Numbered from the stretch's first letter, positions 18,369-28,255 are shown. The stretch is DNA of 64,000 bases from Desulfuromonadales bacterium (GCA_030154185.1 JASKKK010000003.1:1-64000), one strand, 5' to 3'. Notes: generated by a model from the letters alone, not told the origin. Made by a program: numbers and translations.

Positions 18369-20156
18369 ATGGAGCCAAAAAGAAAACTCGGATTTTCCAT
18401 AAAATTGCCGTTTGCTGTTGGGCTGTTCTTCCTCATGCCTCTTTATCTGTGCACGGGACAGGGGCTTGCCGCCGATCCCCTGAGTCTGGAACTCAAGGGG
18501 CTGGAAGGCGAGATTCGCACCAATGTGGAAGCGGCCCTGGCTTTTCCTCCGGGGCTGGTGCGAGATGGACAGGTCGACCGTCGGTGGATGGCACGCTTTG
18601 TGGAGCAGATTCCCCAGCAGGTCGAACGCGCCATGCAACCCTTCGGCTATTTCGAGCCGACGATCCGCACGCATGTCGAAAAGATCGATGAAACTCGCCT
18701 GATTGAAGTCGACGTCGAACCGGGCGAACCGGTGCGGGTAGCCAAGCTGAAGGTGGAAATCACCGGTCCCGGGACCGCACGGGGCGCCTTGACCCGCTTG
18801 GCCAGAAACTTTCCGCTGCGCATCGGCGCCCGCCTCGACCAGGCTGCCTACGAAAAAGCCAAGAAGGAACTGCAGGATCAGGCCCTCAACCTCGGTTACC
18901 TTGACGCCGACTTCAGCATCCACGAAATCCGCATCGACCTTGCCGAACTTTCCGCGGAAATCGCCCTGGAGCTTGAAACCGGTCCCCGATATTACTTCGG
19001 TGAAGCGCATTTCCGGGGAGCAAAAGACTATCCCGATGCCTTTTTGCGCCGTTTTTTGACCTTTCAACCGGGGGATATCTTTTCCTACGCCAGTCTCGGG
19101 CAGACCCAGTTGCAGTTCCTCGATTCCGATCGTTTCAGCGAAATACGCCTGCTTCCCGACCGCGACAATACGGTCGACGGACGGATCCCGATCGACGTGG
19201 TACTCAAGCCCTCGCCGTCGCGGCGGTTGCGCCCCGGCATCGGCTACGGCACCGATACGGGGGCACGCATGTCGTTGCTTTATCAGGACCTTAACATCTT
19301 CAACCGCGGACACGAGCTTGATCTCAAAGCAAACCTGGCTCAGGATGCCCAGACAGCCGGCGCCGCTTATATCCTGCCCGACCCGCAGAGTCTCAAGAGT
19401 TTTACGGCCCTGCGACTCACTTATGAGCGCGAAGACGTCGACGCCTTCCTTTCCAGCAAAATCACCGGCGAACTGGAACGCGCCTGGGATCTGAAAAAAG
19501 GGCGCAAATTCTCGGTATACCTGCAGGTTTTTCAGGAAGATTTCACCGTCGGAGGAGAAAGCAACAGCTTGCACATGGTGCTGCCGGGAATACGCTTTTC
19601 TCATAGCCACTTCCGCAGCCTGGTGCGCCCCGAACACGGCTACAGTTATACCCTGGAGTTGCGCGGCGGCCATCAATATCTCGGCTCCGACACCGGTCTG
19701 CTGCAGATGCTTGCCTCCGGGAATGTGTTGCTGGACCTGCCCGGACGCTTCTCCCTGCTGGCACGCGTGGATACGGGATGGACCCTGCAGAACGAACCAC
19801 TGGACGATGTCCCCGCATCTCTGCGCTTCTTCGCCGGCGGCGACCAGAGTGTACGCGGCTATGCGTACCAGTCTCTCGGGCCCGAAGACAGCGACGGTGA
19901 CGTGATCGGCGGCAAATATCTGCTGGTAGGCAGTCTCGAACTGGAGCGGGCCTTGGGCGAAAAATGGGGGGTGGCGGCCTTTTACGATGCCGGCAACGCC
20001 TTCGACGAACCCGGGCATATCCGCCTGGCCCAGGGGGCCGGGCTGGGGTTGCGCTACTACACGCCGGTGGGACCGGTGCGACTCGATGTCGCGCGGCAGA
20101 TCGGCGAACAAGATCCCTCTTACCGCATTCATTTAAGTATCGGTTATGGCTGGTAA
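18369..20156 (+). CDS. tamA: Outer-membrane translocation module subunit TamA (Omp85 family)
   Basis: Omp85-family outer-membrane protein of 595 residues. After a basic start and hydrophobic signal region (about residues 1-35) come three POTRA-like repeats (to about residue 280), then a 16-stranded barrel domain typical of the family. Features near the C-terminus such as FFAGGDQSVRGYAY fit the conserved lid-lock element of the Omp85 barrel. TamA works with TamB in moving lipids or assembling proteins at the outer membrane. The tamB gene begins inside its last codons. The start at 18369 (ATG) is chosen over a TTG at 18321 because it gives a clean signal peptide, although its ribosome site is weak. 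Confidence 0.9.
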   Translation: MEPKRKLGFSIKLPFAVGLFFLMPLYLCTGQGLAADPLSLELKGLEGEIRTNVEAALAFPPGLVRDGQVDRRWMARFVEQIPQQVERAMQPFGYFEPTIRTHVEKIDETRLIEVDVEPGEPVRVAKLKVEITGPGTARGALTRLARNFPLRIGARLDQAAYEKAKKELQDQALNLGYLDADFSIHEIRIDLAELSAEIALELETGPRYYFGEAHFRGAKDYPDAFLRRFLTFQPGDIFSYASLGQTQLQFLDSDRFSEIRLLPDRDNTVDGRIPIDVVLKPSPSRRLRPGIGYGTDTGARMSLLYQDLNIFNRGHELDLKANLAQDAQTAGAAYILPDPQSLKSFTALRLTYEREDVDAFLSSKITGELERAWDLKKGRKFSVYLQVFQEDFTVGGESNSLHMVLPGIRFSHSHFRSLVRPEHGYSYTLELRGGHQYLGSDTGLLQMLASGNVLLDLPGRFSLLARVDTGWTLQNEPLDDVPASLRFFAGGDQSVRGYAYQSLGPEDSDGDVIGGKYLLVGSLELERALGEKWGVAAFYDAGNAFDEPGHIRLAQGAGLGLRYYTPVGPVRLDVARQIGEQDPSYRIHLSIGYGW

Positions 20157-23100
20157 ACGCAAAATATTCTCCATTCTCGTTGGTCTGGCACTGCTGCTGT
20201 TCTTTGCCCTGGCGGCCGGATGCTATTGGCTCATGGCCACCCGTGGGGGGACCGCCTGGCTGATCCGCACCGCCGCAGACCATATGCCCGGGTCCGTCGT
20301 CGTTCAATCCGTCGAAGGGCGACTTGCGGATGAAATCATTTTATCCGGGCTGAAGCTTCGCTGGGAAAAGGGTGAGCTGGCTGTGGGCCGTTTAACCTGG
20401 CGCTGGCGGACAACCGGCCTGCTGCACAGAAACCTTCGCATCCGCACCTTACGCCTCGAGGATGTCTCCCTCGTCACAACCCAGGCAGAGGAGCAACCGC
20501 AAAAGCCGCTCGATTTAACGTGGCCCGACCTGCCCGGTTGGCTGACGACACTGAATATATCCCTGGATGATGTGCAAATCCGGCGCTTTACCTTGAGGCA
20601 GCCGGATGCGCAGCCGTTTTACCTGGAAGGTTTGGCAACCGAAGTCCGCTGGACCCGCCGGAAAATCCGCATCCCCTGGTTCACCGCCCTGTACGATGCC
20701 GGAGCGCTTACCGCAAAAGCGGACATCGACTGGCGCCGGCCGGGCCTTCGAATGCGGACGGCTGCCCTGGTCCGATCCAAAACCGGCACCGACATGCCCC
20801 TGGTTCTGGACCTCGTCCTGAAACCGGAGAAAACCAGCGGTATCCTGAAGGGAAATCTGGATATCGCCAGCCATACCCCGGCAACCGGCGGCATGAGCCT
20901 GACGACGCCCTTCGTTCTGGCGCCGACGATCCTGCAACTGCACGATTTTGAATTGCAATCGTTGTTCACGACCGGATCCCTGCGCGGCAAACTGGATCTC
21001 GATTGGGCCGCCCCCAAACCCCGACTCGAAGTTTCCGCCGACCTTAAAAATCTCGACCTGAACCCGATGGCGGGGCAAGCCACCAACCTGAGCGGCAGGG
21101 TGACCCTGTCCGCCGACCCGGACACCTATGCCGGGCAGCTGGCATTAACCAACCGGGGCACGGAATGGCGAAACCTCCGGCTTGAAACCGCCTTCAGCGG
21201 TGATCGGCAAACCGTGGCTTTTGCCGGCCTCAAGATATTCGGTTTGGGAGGAACCATCGAAGGAAACGGCGCCCTGCGCTGGCATCCGCAATTGCATGTC
21301 CGCGGGGAATTCAACGGCCGCAACCTGAATCCTGCCCTTGCCGGGTTGGCCTGGTCGGGAAACATCAACCTGCAGGGCGAGGGCTCATGGAGTCGTCCCG
21401 ATGATGAAAACATGACCGTCGCGATGCAGGCCAGACTGCTGCCGAGCACCCTGCGCGGCTACCCCTTGCGAGGGCAGATCGAGGCCCGACTGCAGGGTGA
21501 GGATGTGGCCATCGAGGTGCTGGAATTGCACAGCCGCGGGGTTGACCTTGCGGCCAGTGGACGCCTGCGACAGCGTATCGACTTTGTTGCCGAAGTCGAC
21601 GATCTGGCCGGATTGGTGCCGGAACTCTCCGGCGCCCTGCAGGGGCGCGGCTGGATACGCTGGCGCAACAAACGGATGGCAGGAAAACTGAATGGCAGCG
21701 GGCGCGGCCTGCACCACGATCGATTGGAGATTCAGGATCTCCGCTTTGCCGCCGATCTTGCGCAAAGCCAAACCGGTTCCCTCTCTGTTACGATGACCGG
21801 AATAAATACCGACGGTTTGGAGATTCCGTCCCTGTCCCTCCGCGGCAAAGGCCGGCTGGAACAGCACAGCCTGAACGCTCTGCTGACCCTGCCGCGGCAG
21901 AAAAAGCTGAACCTGACCGCCTCCGGTGGCTATGGGAAATCCGCATGGCGAGGCAATCTCACCCGATTGACCTTGCGGGATGCCACAGGAACCCTGGCCC
22001 TGGCTGCTCCGACAACCTTGGCCGTATCGCGAACCGGACTGAGCCTTGCCCCGTTGCAGCTGCAAGGCACTAGCGGCGAAAACCTCACGACAGGGGCAGA
22101 AGTCCGATTTTCGCCCCTGAACGGTCACGCAGAGCTCCATTGGAACAAACTGGAACTGGCTCATCTGCAACCCTGGCTGGACGGAACCGAGATAACGGGA
22201 AACAGCAGCGGCAATGCCTCGTGGAAGCAAAGTGCCGAAAGAGACTTCCAGCTGCGCGCCGATCTGCAGGCTGCTGGCCGTCTGGTTCGGAAGGGACGCC
22301 AACTGGAGCTGGCCCGCGCCGCAGCCGATATGTCTTGGACATCCGCGGGTCTACTGGCCGAGATGAGCGCTGATCTCAAGGAGGGGGGACGCCTGGAAGG
22401 TCGCATTCAAGGGGGACGCAGTACCACCATGACACTGCCAGAAAAGGCGAACTGGCAATTGGCCTGCCGAAAGCTGGACCTGCACCCCTTGACCCCATGG
22501 CTGCCCGCCGGCATCGCCATCAAAGGGATCCTCTCCGGCCGCTCCAAAGGGAAACTGTTCGCCAACCGGCAGTTGACCGCCGATGGCCGCCTGACCGTCT
22601 CCGGCGGCGAGATCGTTACCGATAAGGAACAGGGACAGATCACGGTGCCGGTTCAAAACGCCGAGCTGGTCTGGAACTGGCGCGGTGAGGAGTTCTCCGG
22701 ACAGACCGATCTGAAACTGGGCGAATACGGTCTTCTGAACGGCAGTTTTCGGTTACCGCTTCCGGCACGGATACCCGTTGAGCCTATGGAAGACGGGACT
22801 CTGAACATCGATATCGAAGGACGCAGCAGCGAATTGGGACTTTTGACCGCCCTGCTGCCCGGAGCCGTCCAGGAAACGCGCGGCCGCCTGGAGATCGAAT
22901 TGCACGGTGCCGGCACCTGGCGAAGCCCGGAAATCGACGGCAGGTTGCGCATGCTGGAAGCCGGCGCCTACCTGCCCGTTGCCGGCGTTGATCTGCAAAA
23001 GGTGAATTTTCTGGCACGCCTGGACAAAGATCGCATCCTGCTCGAATCCCTGTCCCTGCAATCCGGCGGAGGACGCTTGCAGGGGAAAGGTTCCCTGCAG

Positions 23101-24078
23101 CTGCAGGATTGGAAGTTCGGAAGCTACGATATAACCCTGAAAGGGCAGGGCGTCCAACTGGTCAACCTTCCGGAACTGCAGGTAAAGGCCACCCCGGACC
23201 TGCAACTTAGGGGATCCGCTTCAGCGCTCAAGATAACCGGTAGCGTCGAACTGCCGGAGGTCATGATCAGGGACAATAAAAAACCTTCGGTCATCACACC
23301 CAGCAAAGATGTGGTCATCGTCGGCGAACAACTTCCGGAGAAACAGATCCCCGACTTCCATATTCAGACCGATGTCCGCCTGTTGTTGGGAGACCATGTG
23401 CTGGTCCAGGCTTCCGGCCTCGATGCCCGCCTGACCGGCGAATTGCGCCTCACGTCCATCGAGGCGCAGGCGTTGACCGCCCACGGCCGCATCAGCGTTG
23501 CCGAAGGCCAGTACGCCGCCTACGGCACGCGCCTCGACATCACCCGCGGCAACCTGCTGTTTAATGGACCACTCGATCAACCGACCCTGGATATCGTCGC
23601 CCTGCGCACCGTCGGCAAAGTCAAGGCCGGAGTACAGGTCAGCGGCACTCCCCGGGTGCCGGTGGTCAAACTCACCTCCGATCCGGCCATGTCCGACAGC
23701 GACCGGCTGGCCTACATCGTTCTCGGTCGGGCCTCCGCGCGCAACGCCGGCGAGGCCGACCTGCTGATGACGGCGGGCGGGTTGCTTCTTTCCCAAGGGG
23801 AGTCGGTCGCGCTGCGCGATCAGATCAAACGCCAACTCGGCATCGATGTTTTGGGCTTCGAAACGGGAACGGCCACCGGCCAGGACGAATTTACCGGATC
23901 GATGCTGACCATCGGCAAGTATCTCTCTCCCAGCCTGTATGTCAGTATCGGCCAGTCCCTGTTCGCAAATACCCAGGAATTTCGCCTGCGCTACAGTCTG
24001 GGAAAGCACTGGGAACTCGAATCGACCACCGGTGAGGAAAGCGGTGTCGACCTGTTTTACAAGATCGAATTCCAATGA
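20146..24078 (+). CDS. tamB: Translocation and assembly module protein TamB
   Basis: Very long inner-membrane-anchored protein (1310 residues) that spans the periplasm as a hydrophobic-groove beta structure and pairs with TamA. One N-terminal membrane anchor (about residues 6-30) is followed by more than 1000 residues of repetitive beta-strand sequence, and then by the conserved C-terminal domain (PF04357/DUF490 type). Landmarks of that domain include SDRLAYIVLGR and a last segment ending in FYKIEFQ. It overlaps tamA by 11 bases, giving the standard tamAB operon. Family length and synteny make the call secure. Whether it mainly transports phospholipid or assists autotransporters is not visible here; an autotransporter gene does lie in the same window at 39.4-43.3 kb. 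Confidence 0.92.
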   Translation: MAGKRKIFSILVGLALLLFFALAAGCYWLMATRGGTAWLIRTAADHMPGSVVVQSVEGRLADEIILSGLKLRWEKGELAVGRLTWRWRTTGLLHRNLRIRTLRLEDVSLVTTQAEEQPQKPLDLTWPDLPGWLTTLNISLDDVQIRRFTLRQPDAQPFYLEGLATEVRWTRRKIRIPWFTALYDAGALTAKADIDWRRPGLRMRTAALVRSKTGTDMPLVLDLVLKPEKTSGILKGNLDIASHTPATGGMSLTTPFVLAPTILQLHDFELQSLFTTGSLRGKLDLDWAAPKPRLEVSADLKNLDLNPMAGQATNLSGRVTLSADPDTYAGQLALTNRGTEWRNLRLETAFSGDRQTVAFAGLKIFGLGGTIEGNGALRWHPQLHVRGEFNGRNLNPALAGLAWSGNINLQGEGSWSRPDDENMTVAMQARLLPSTLRGYPLRGQIEARLQGEDVAIEVLELHSRGVDLAASGRLRQRIDFVAEVDDLAGLVPELSGALQGRGWIRWRNKRMAGKLNGSGRGLHHDRLEIQDLRFAADLAQSQTGSLSVTMTGINTDGLEIPSLSLRGKGRLEQHSLNALLTLPRQKKLNLTASGGYGKSAWRGNLTRLTLRDATGTLALAAPTTLAVSRTGLSLAPLQLQGTSGENLTTGAEVRFSPLNGHAELHWNKLELAHLQPWLDGTEITGNSSGNASWKQSAERDFQLRADLQAAGRLVRKGRQLELARAAADMSWTSAGLLAEMSADLKEGGRLEGRIQGGRSTTMTLPEKANWQLACRKLDLHPLTPWLPAGIAIKGILSGRSKGKLFANRQLTADGRLTVSGGEIVTDKEQGQITVPVQNAELVWNWRGEEFSGQTDLKLGEYGLLNGSFRLPLPARIPVEPMEDGTLNIDIEGRSSELGLLTALLPGAVQETRGRLEIELHGAGTWRSPEIDGRLRMLEAGAYLPVAGVDLQKVNFLARLDKDRILLESLSLQSGGGRLQGKGSLQLQDWKFGSYDITLKGQGVQLVNLPELQVKATPDLQLRGSASALKITGSVELPEVMIRDNKKPSVITPSKDVVIVGEQLPEKQIPDFHIQTDVRLLLGDHVLVQASGLDARLTGELRLTSIEAQALTAHGRISVAEGQYAAYGTRLDITRGNLLFNGPLDQPTLDIVALRTVGKVKAGVQVSGTPRVPVVKLTSDPAMSDSDRLAYIVLGRASARNAGEADLLMTAGGLLLSQGESVALRDQIKRQLGIDVLGFETGTATGQDEFTGSMLTIGKYLSPSLYVSIGQSLFANTQEFRLRYSLGKHWELESTTGEESGVDLFYKIEFQ

Positions 24079-24116
24079 TCATTTTGACTAGCCGATAGCC
24101 GTCTGTCTTGAAAAAC

Positions 24117-24152
24117 AAGGCATTTATCGCTGGGCTCAGCGGTAAAGGCCTT
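24117..24152 (-). terminator. Hairpin terminator between tamB and the marC-family gene
   Basis: AAGGCATTTATCGCTG (24117-24132) pairs with CAGCGGTAAAGGCCTT (24137-24152), 16 positions with one mismatch and one G-T pair. On the minus strand it is followed by TTGTTTTT, so it most likely ends the leftward gene. Confidence 0.6.
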
Positions 24153-24158
24153 CAACAT

Positions 24159-24773
24159 TCATCTTATAGCCCGCAACCAGCCCTCCGCTCCCTGCAATAT
24201 CATCTCTAGAGCATAAGTGCCGACCACCAGTGCGGTGATCCGGCCGGCGATTTCTATGTAACGCTCCACCATCGGTTCGTTGTGCGTGCGGGCGACGTCA
24301 TGCATCCACTTGAGCGCTATCATCACGGCGACACAGAGAACTACCGTCAGGCCGATGGCCAGGATGGCCGACAGCGGCCCCAAACGCTTGCCTACCAGAA
24401 TGCTGGCACCGATGGTCCCGGGACCGATCATCAGCGGCATCGCAATGGCACCGGCAATATACTGGGATTCGCCGCGCAGAGCTTCGATGGCGGCGTTGCC
24501 TTCAAACACGAATCGCAACCCGATAAGCAGAAAGATGATCCCTCCGAAAATCTGAAAGGAAGCAAAACGCGCCTGCAGAATATCTTTGAAAATGACCTCG
24601 CCCAATAAAGTGGAGAGAGAAAACACTGCGATACTGATCAGGCCGGCGCGCATGATGACACGCACGAAAATGGTGAGGGACAACTTCTGAAACACGTCGA
24701 TAAGATAAACGACCAGCAAAAACGGGTTCAGCAACATGAACAGCAAAGTCGAAGCGCTAATGAATTCGTGCAT
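24159..24773 (-). CDS. MarC/YchE-family integral membrane protein
   Basis: Polytopic inner-membrane protein of 204 residues with about six membrane segments. The segment MPLMIGPGTIGAS is characteristic of the MarC family (PF01914). Despite the name, no antibiotic-resistance role has been demonstrated for the family; a transport function is assumed. The start at 24773 has GAGG close upstream and removes an unsupported 28-residue extension. The gene stands alone, converging with tamB, and shares no obvious function with its neighbours. Confidence 0.85.
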   Translation of the reverse strand: MHEFISASTLLFMLLNPFLLVVYLIDVFQKLSLTIFVRVIMRAGLISIAVFSLSTLLGEVIFKDILQARFASFQIFGGIIFLLIGLRFVFEGNAAIEALRGESQYIAGAIAMPLMIGPGTIGASILVGKRLGPLSAILAIGLTVVLCVAVMIALKWMHDVARTHNEPMVERYIEIAGRITALVVGTYALEMILQGAEGWLRAIR

Positions 24774-24982
24774 TATTCCTCTCTGGTTGGGGTTCATCTG
24801 AGGGCTAACATAATCGCCACTTGAGATCAAGACCGGCGGAAACCAACCTGACGGCAATCGTCACGTTACCCGGCGCACAGCCTGCTGTCACGGCTCACTG
24901 GTTTCTGTTCCGATAAATTGTACAATGAATACTGGGAGCGAGATAAAGGCAAATCCGATGGTTTTCCGCAAGGAGGCGACGG

Positions 24983-26185
24983 ATGATTCTGATAGCACCC
25001 TTTCAGGGCAGGGCAGTGGCGGATCAACCCTTCGAAATCGTCGAACGCAAGGGGGTGGGGCACCCCGACAGCATGTGCGACGCCATGCTCGAAGCCGTGT
25101 CGCAACAGCTGTCGCATTACTATCTGCAGGAATACGGCACGGTCCTGCATCACAACATCGACAAGGGGCTGCTTACCGCCGGTAGCGCGGAGAAACGGTT
25201 CGGCGGCGGGCGCATTCTCAAGCCGATGGAACTGAGTATCGGCGACAGGGCGACCATCGAGATCGAAGGAAAAACCATTCCGGTGCAGGACATTACGCAC
25301 ACCGCAATTCACGACTGGCTGAAGCGGCACATGCGATTCATCGACCCGGAACGGCACCTGACATGCCGGGTGGTGCTGGCTCCCGGTTCCGAAGAACTGA
25401 CCGATATTTTCGCGCGTTCCGGCCAGGTTCGCTGCGCCAACGATTCTTCGGCAGCAGTCGGATACTATCCCCTCAGCCCGACGGAGCAGGCCGTGCTGGC
25501 CTTGGAACACTATGTCAACGGTCTCGATTTCAAGAATCGGTTTCCCGAAACCGGCGAAGACGTCAAGGTTATGGGCGTCCGCCGTGGAACGGAGGTCGAT
25601 TTTACCCTTGCCATGCCGCTGATGGCACTGCAGATAAAATCCGAGCAGGCTTACTTTGAGCATAAGCATGCCATCCTGACCGACCTGCAGCACTTTGTCT
25701 CGAATCTGGCCGGCTTCGGCAAGGCACGTGTCCATTTCAACACTCTCGACCAACCGGGACGGGGCTTGGCAGGCGTTTATCTCAGCCTGCTCGGCACCTC
25801 GGCGGAAGATGCCGATTCCGGGCAGGTCGGCAGGGGCAACCGGGTGAATGGTCTGATTCCTGTCGGACGCCCCATCGGCACCGAAGCGGTTGCCGGCAAA
25901 AACCCGGTCAGCCACGTCGGGAAAATCTACAACATCCTTGCCCATCAGGCGGCACGCACGATTTACGAAAAGATTCCTGAACTGCAAGAGGTTTACGTAT
26001 TTCTGGTCAGCCAGATCGGCATGCCTATCGACAACCCGCAAATGATGGCGGCTCACATTCTGCCGGCGCCGGGCCAACCGTTCGAGCCGGTACGAAAGGC
26101 GGCGCAGACGGTTCTGGCCGACGCCCTTGCAGGTATAGGGAATCTCTGCAGAGAATTGATCGATGGGAAACACCCTGTGTGTTGA
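24983..26185 (+). CDS. Archaeal-type methionine adenosyltransferase
   Basis: S-adenosylmethionine synthetase of the archaeal kind (PF01941, COG1812), 400 residues, making SAM from methionine and ATP. The opening FEIVERKGVGHPDSMCDA and the following HHNIDKGLL and RFGGG segments match this family and not bacterial MetK, which shares little sequence with it. AAGGAGG lies 6 bases before the ATG. The gene is monocistronic and ends at a repeat hairpin. Archaeal-type MAT occurs in scattered bacteria; whether this genome also has a normal metK is not visible here. The window also encodes SAM-binding methylases, but not adjacent to it, so no direct link is shown. Confidence 0.88.
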   Translation: MILIAPFQGRAVADQPFEIVERKGVGHPDSMCDAMLEAVSQQLSHYYLQEYGTVLHHNIDKGLLTAGSAEKRFGGGRILKPMELSIGDRATIEIEGKTIPVQDITHTAIHDWLKRHMRFIDPERHLTCRVVLAPGSEELTDIFARSGQVRCANDSSAAVGYYPLSPTEQAVLALEHYVNGLDFKNRFPETGEDVKVMGVRRGTEVDFTLAMPLMALQIKSEQAYFEHKHAILTDLQHFVSNLAGFGKARVHFNTLDQPGRGLAGVYLSLLGTSAEDADSGQVGRGNRVNGLIPVGRPIGTEAVAGKNPVSHVGKIYNILAHQAARTIYEKIPELQEVYVFLVSQIGMPIDNPQMMAAHILPAPGQPFEPVRKAAQTVLADALAGIGNLCRELIDGKHPVC

Positions 26186-26205
26186 CAGGGAAAAACGGAA
26201 GGAAT

Positions 26206-26283
26206 CACTGCAGAGCGCGCAAAGAACGCCGAGGCTTCTCCGATGACAGGATGGTTCTCGGCGCACTCCGCGTGCTCTGTGGT
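26206..26283. repeat. CCACAGAG-type imperfect hairpin repeat
   Basis: The left arm (26206-26233, CACTGCAGAG...GCCGAGG) is roughly complementary to the right arm (26256-26283, TCTCGGCG...CTCTGTGG). The arms belong to a very widespread bacterial intergenic repeat, which reads CCACAGAG...GCCGAGA from either end. It separates converging genes and may also act as a terminator. Confidence 0.55.
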
Positions 26284-26316
26284 AAATTCGATCACCGCGG
26301 TCCGGCTGTTACAGGA

Positions 26317-26553
26317 TCACGCCAGATATTTTTTTATTTCTTCCGGTTTAGGCACCTTGCCGGCCACCTTGACCTCTCCGTCGACCGCCAGGGCCGGCGT
26401 CATCATGACGCCGAAGGCCGCGATGTCTTTGATATCCGCAACCTTTACCAGTTCGTATTCGATACCGAGTTGCTCGGCTGCCGTTTTGGCGTTCTCCAGA
26501 AGAGTCTGGCACTTCTTGCAGCCGGTACCGAGAATCTGAATTTTTTTCATCAT
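26317..26553 (-). CDS. Small thioredoxin-fold redox protein with CxxC
   Basis: 78-residue thioredoxin-fold protein of the redox-active disulfide type (TIGR00412-like). Its N-terminal strand leads directly into GTGCKKC, a CxxC active site at residues 11-14. A cis-proline segment MTPAL follows, as in thioredoxins. AAGGA precedes two adjacent ATG codons; either could start. It is the last gene of an operon with an ArsR-type repressor and a permease. In this arrangement such proteins are thought to act with the permease in metalloid or thiol handling, but that is context, not shown by the sequence. Confidence 0.85.
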   Translation of the reverse strand: MMKKIQILGTGCKKCQTLLENAKTAAEQLGIEYELVKVADIKDIAAFGVMMTPALAVDGEVKVAGKVPKPEEIKKYLA

Positions 26554-26604
26554 CGTTTCCTTTCCATCGAAAGCATTTGTTTTGTAATATCTTTCGGATT
26601 GGGA

Positions 26605-27918
26605 CTATCCCCAGACGGATCCGAAAATCACGCCGCTGGTCGTGGCCATCACCACCACCAGCGCCACGAAAACCAGGGTTTTTTTGGTACCCATGACACT
26701 GCGGATAACGAGCATATTGGGTAAACTCAAAGCCGGGCCGGCCAGCAGCAAAGCCAGGGCCGGGCCCTTTCCCATACCGGCACCGAGAAGTCCTTCGAGA
26801 ATCGGCACTTCCGTCAGGGTGGCGAAATACATGAAGGCACCGGCTACGGAGGCAAACAGGTTCGCCTCCAGCGAGTTTCCGCCGACAGAAGCGGCTACCC
26901 AATCCGAGGGGATCAGCCCCTCCGACCCGGGTCGCCCCAGCAGAATCCCGGCGATGACAACCCCGATGAGCAACAAGGGCAGGATCTGTTTGGTGAACCC
27001 CCAGGACGCCTCGAACCACTCTCGCATCTCTTCCCCTTCGGTATTGATAACGACCGACAGGCCTACCACCCCGACAACGAAGGCGATACCGGGCACCTGA
27101 GGAAAAAACAGCGCCAGCAGTACGGTCGGTAATGCCAGCAGGGCAATCTTCCACCAGCGTACCTGAAACCAGCGCACCAGAATAAAGCCCAGCAAAACGG
27201 CAAAACCTGAAGTCACCGGCCACTTTGCAGCATAAATGACGTGCCAGAGTCCGGTCTGCATCGACGGCCTTCCCCAATTGGCGAAAACCAGAATGCCGAC
27301 CATGGTCGCAAAATAGGCGGCATTCTGCCATAAAGGCCGAGTCACTTCCGGCTCCGGCATCACCACATCGGTGTTGATCTTTTCCAGTTCCTCATGACGA
27401 AACAGCACATGCATGCACAGACCGATAACGATGCTGAACAGAACAGCACCTACGGCACGGGCTATACCGAGTTCCGGTCCGAGAATTCGGGCCGTGAGAA
27501 TGACGGCCAGAATATTGATGGCAGGGCCGGAATACAGAAAGGCACAGGCCGGACCCAGCCCGGCCCCCATGCGGTAAATGCCGGCAAACAGCGGCAGAAT
27601 AGTGCAGGAGCAGACAGCCAGAACGCCCCCGGATACCGAGGCCACCCCGTAGGCGAGAATCTTGTTGGCGCGGGCGCCGAGATACTTCATCACCGAGGCC
27701 TGACCGACAAAGACTCCAACCGCTCCTGCAATGAAAAAGGCCGGCACCAAGCACAACAGGACATGCTCCCGGGCATACCACTTGACCAGGTAAAGGGATT
27801 CCCACAGGGCATTCTGCAAACGTTCGAAGCTGCGGAGCCAATCAACGGGCAGGTAATAACACAGAACGAACCCGCCCACGATTAAAACCAGGGATTTCCA
27901 TTCCTTGCCCCACTTCAT
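26605..27918 (-). CDS. Permease, ArsP/DUF318 family
   Basis: Inner-membrane permease of the PF03773 family, 437 residues with about ten membrane segments in two similar halves. The motif VCSCTILPLFAGI and the later GPAINILA and GPALSLPN repeats are typical. Family members include ArsP, an exporter of trivalent organoarsenicals; others have no known substrate. The start at 27918 has GGGGA 6 bases upstream. It lies between an ArsR-family repressor gene and a small CxxC protein, so the operon is probably metalloid-responsive. No arsenate reductase or arsenite methylase gene is present nearby. The paired cysteines in the CSC motif could bind a metalloid. Confidence 0.85.
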   Translation of the reverse strand: MKWGKEWKSLVLIVGGFVLCYYLPVDWLRSFERLQNALWESLYLVKWYAREHVLLCLVPAFFIAGAVGVFVGQASVMKYLGARANKILAYGVASVSGGVLAVCSCTILPLFAGIYRMGAGLGPACAFLYSGPAINILAVILTARILGPELGIARAVGAVLFSIVIGLCMHVLFRHEELEKINTDVVMPEPEVTRPLWQNAAYFATMVGILVFANWGRPSMQTGLWHVIYAAKWPVTSGFAVLLGFILVRWFQVRWWKIALLALPTVLLALFFPQVPGIAFVVGVVGLSVVINTEGEEMREWFEASWGFTKQILPLLLIGVVIAGILLGRPGSEGLIPSDWVAASVGGNSLEANLFASVAGAFMYFATLTEVPILEGLLGAGMGKGPALALLLAGPALSLPNMLVIRSVMGTKKTLVFVALVVVMATTSGVIFGSVWG

Positions 27919-27973
27919 GACATGTCCCCTTTTCATGTGCATGGTTGATTGGAAAGACACCCCGTCAGGTGAG

Positions 27974-28255
27974 TTACCGCAGATTGCGGATACATTTTAA
28001 AAAATTCAGGATACAGGGCGTCCGCAATGTATAAAAAACCTGATTGCCGCGTTTCTCGCCGGTTACGATGCCGATCTGCTTGAGTTCACGCAGATGCCGA
28101 GACACGGTGGAAATATCCGCATCTATTTTCCCGGCCAGTTCACACACGCATTTTTCTCCTCCGGCCAGATCCTCTACCAGCAGGATGCGCGTCGGGTGTG
28201 CAAGGGCCTTGAAAAAATCGGTGCAATAACCCAGCTGATCGGTATTTTCTTTCAA
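27974..28255 (-). CDS. ArsR-family transcriptional repressor
   Basis: Winged-helix repressor of 93 residues from a TTG start. The segment FFKALAHPTRILLVEDLAGGEKCVCEL holds the typical ArsR opening (in two pieces FFKALAHPTR and CVCEL), and the CVC pair is a metal-sensing site in arsenic and cadmium sensors. The recognition helix region STVSRHLRELKQIGIV follows. AGGGGA lies 6 bases before the TTG at 28255; a longer frame to 28318 would run through the promoter. A perfect inverted repeat and a good promoter lie just upstream, so self-repression is likely. It heads the operon with the permease and the CxxC protein. Confidence 0.88.
   Translation of the reverse strand: MKENTDQLGYCTDFFKALAHPTRILLVEDLAGGEKCVCELAGKIDADISTVSRHLRELKQIGIVTGEKRGNQVFYTLRTPCILNFLKCIRNLR

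Noticed and set aside
18357..20132. 591-codon open frame antisense to tamA
   Set aside because: The whole frame mirrors the tamA frame; no signal peptide, domain or ribosome site was found.
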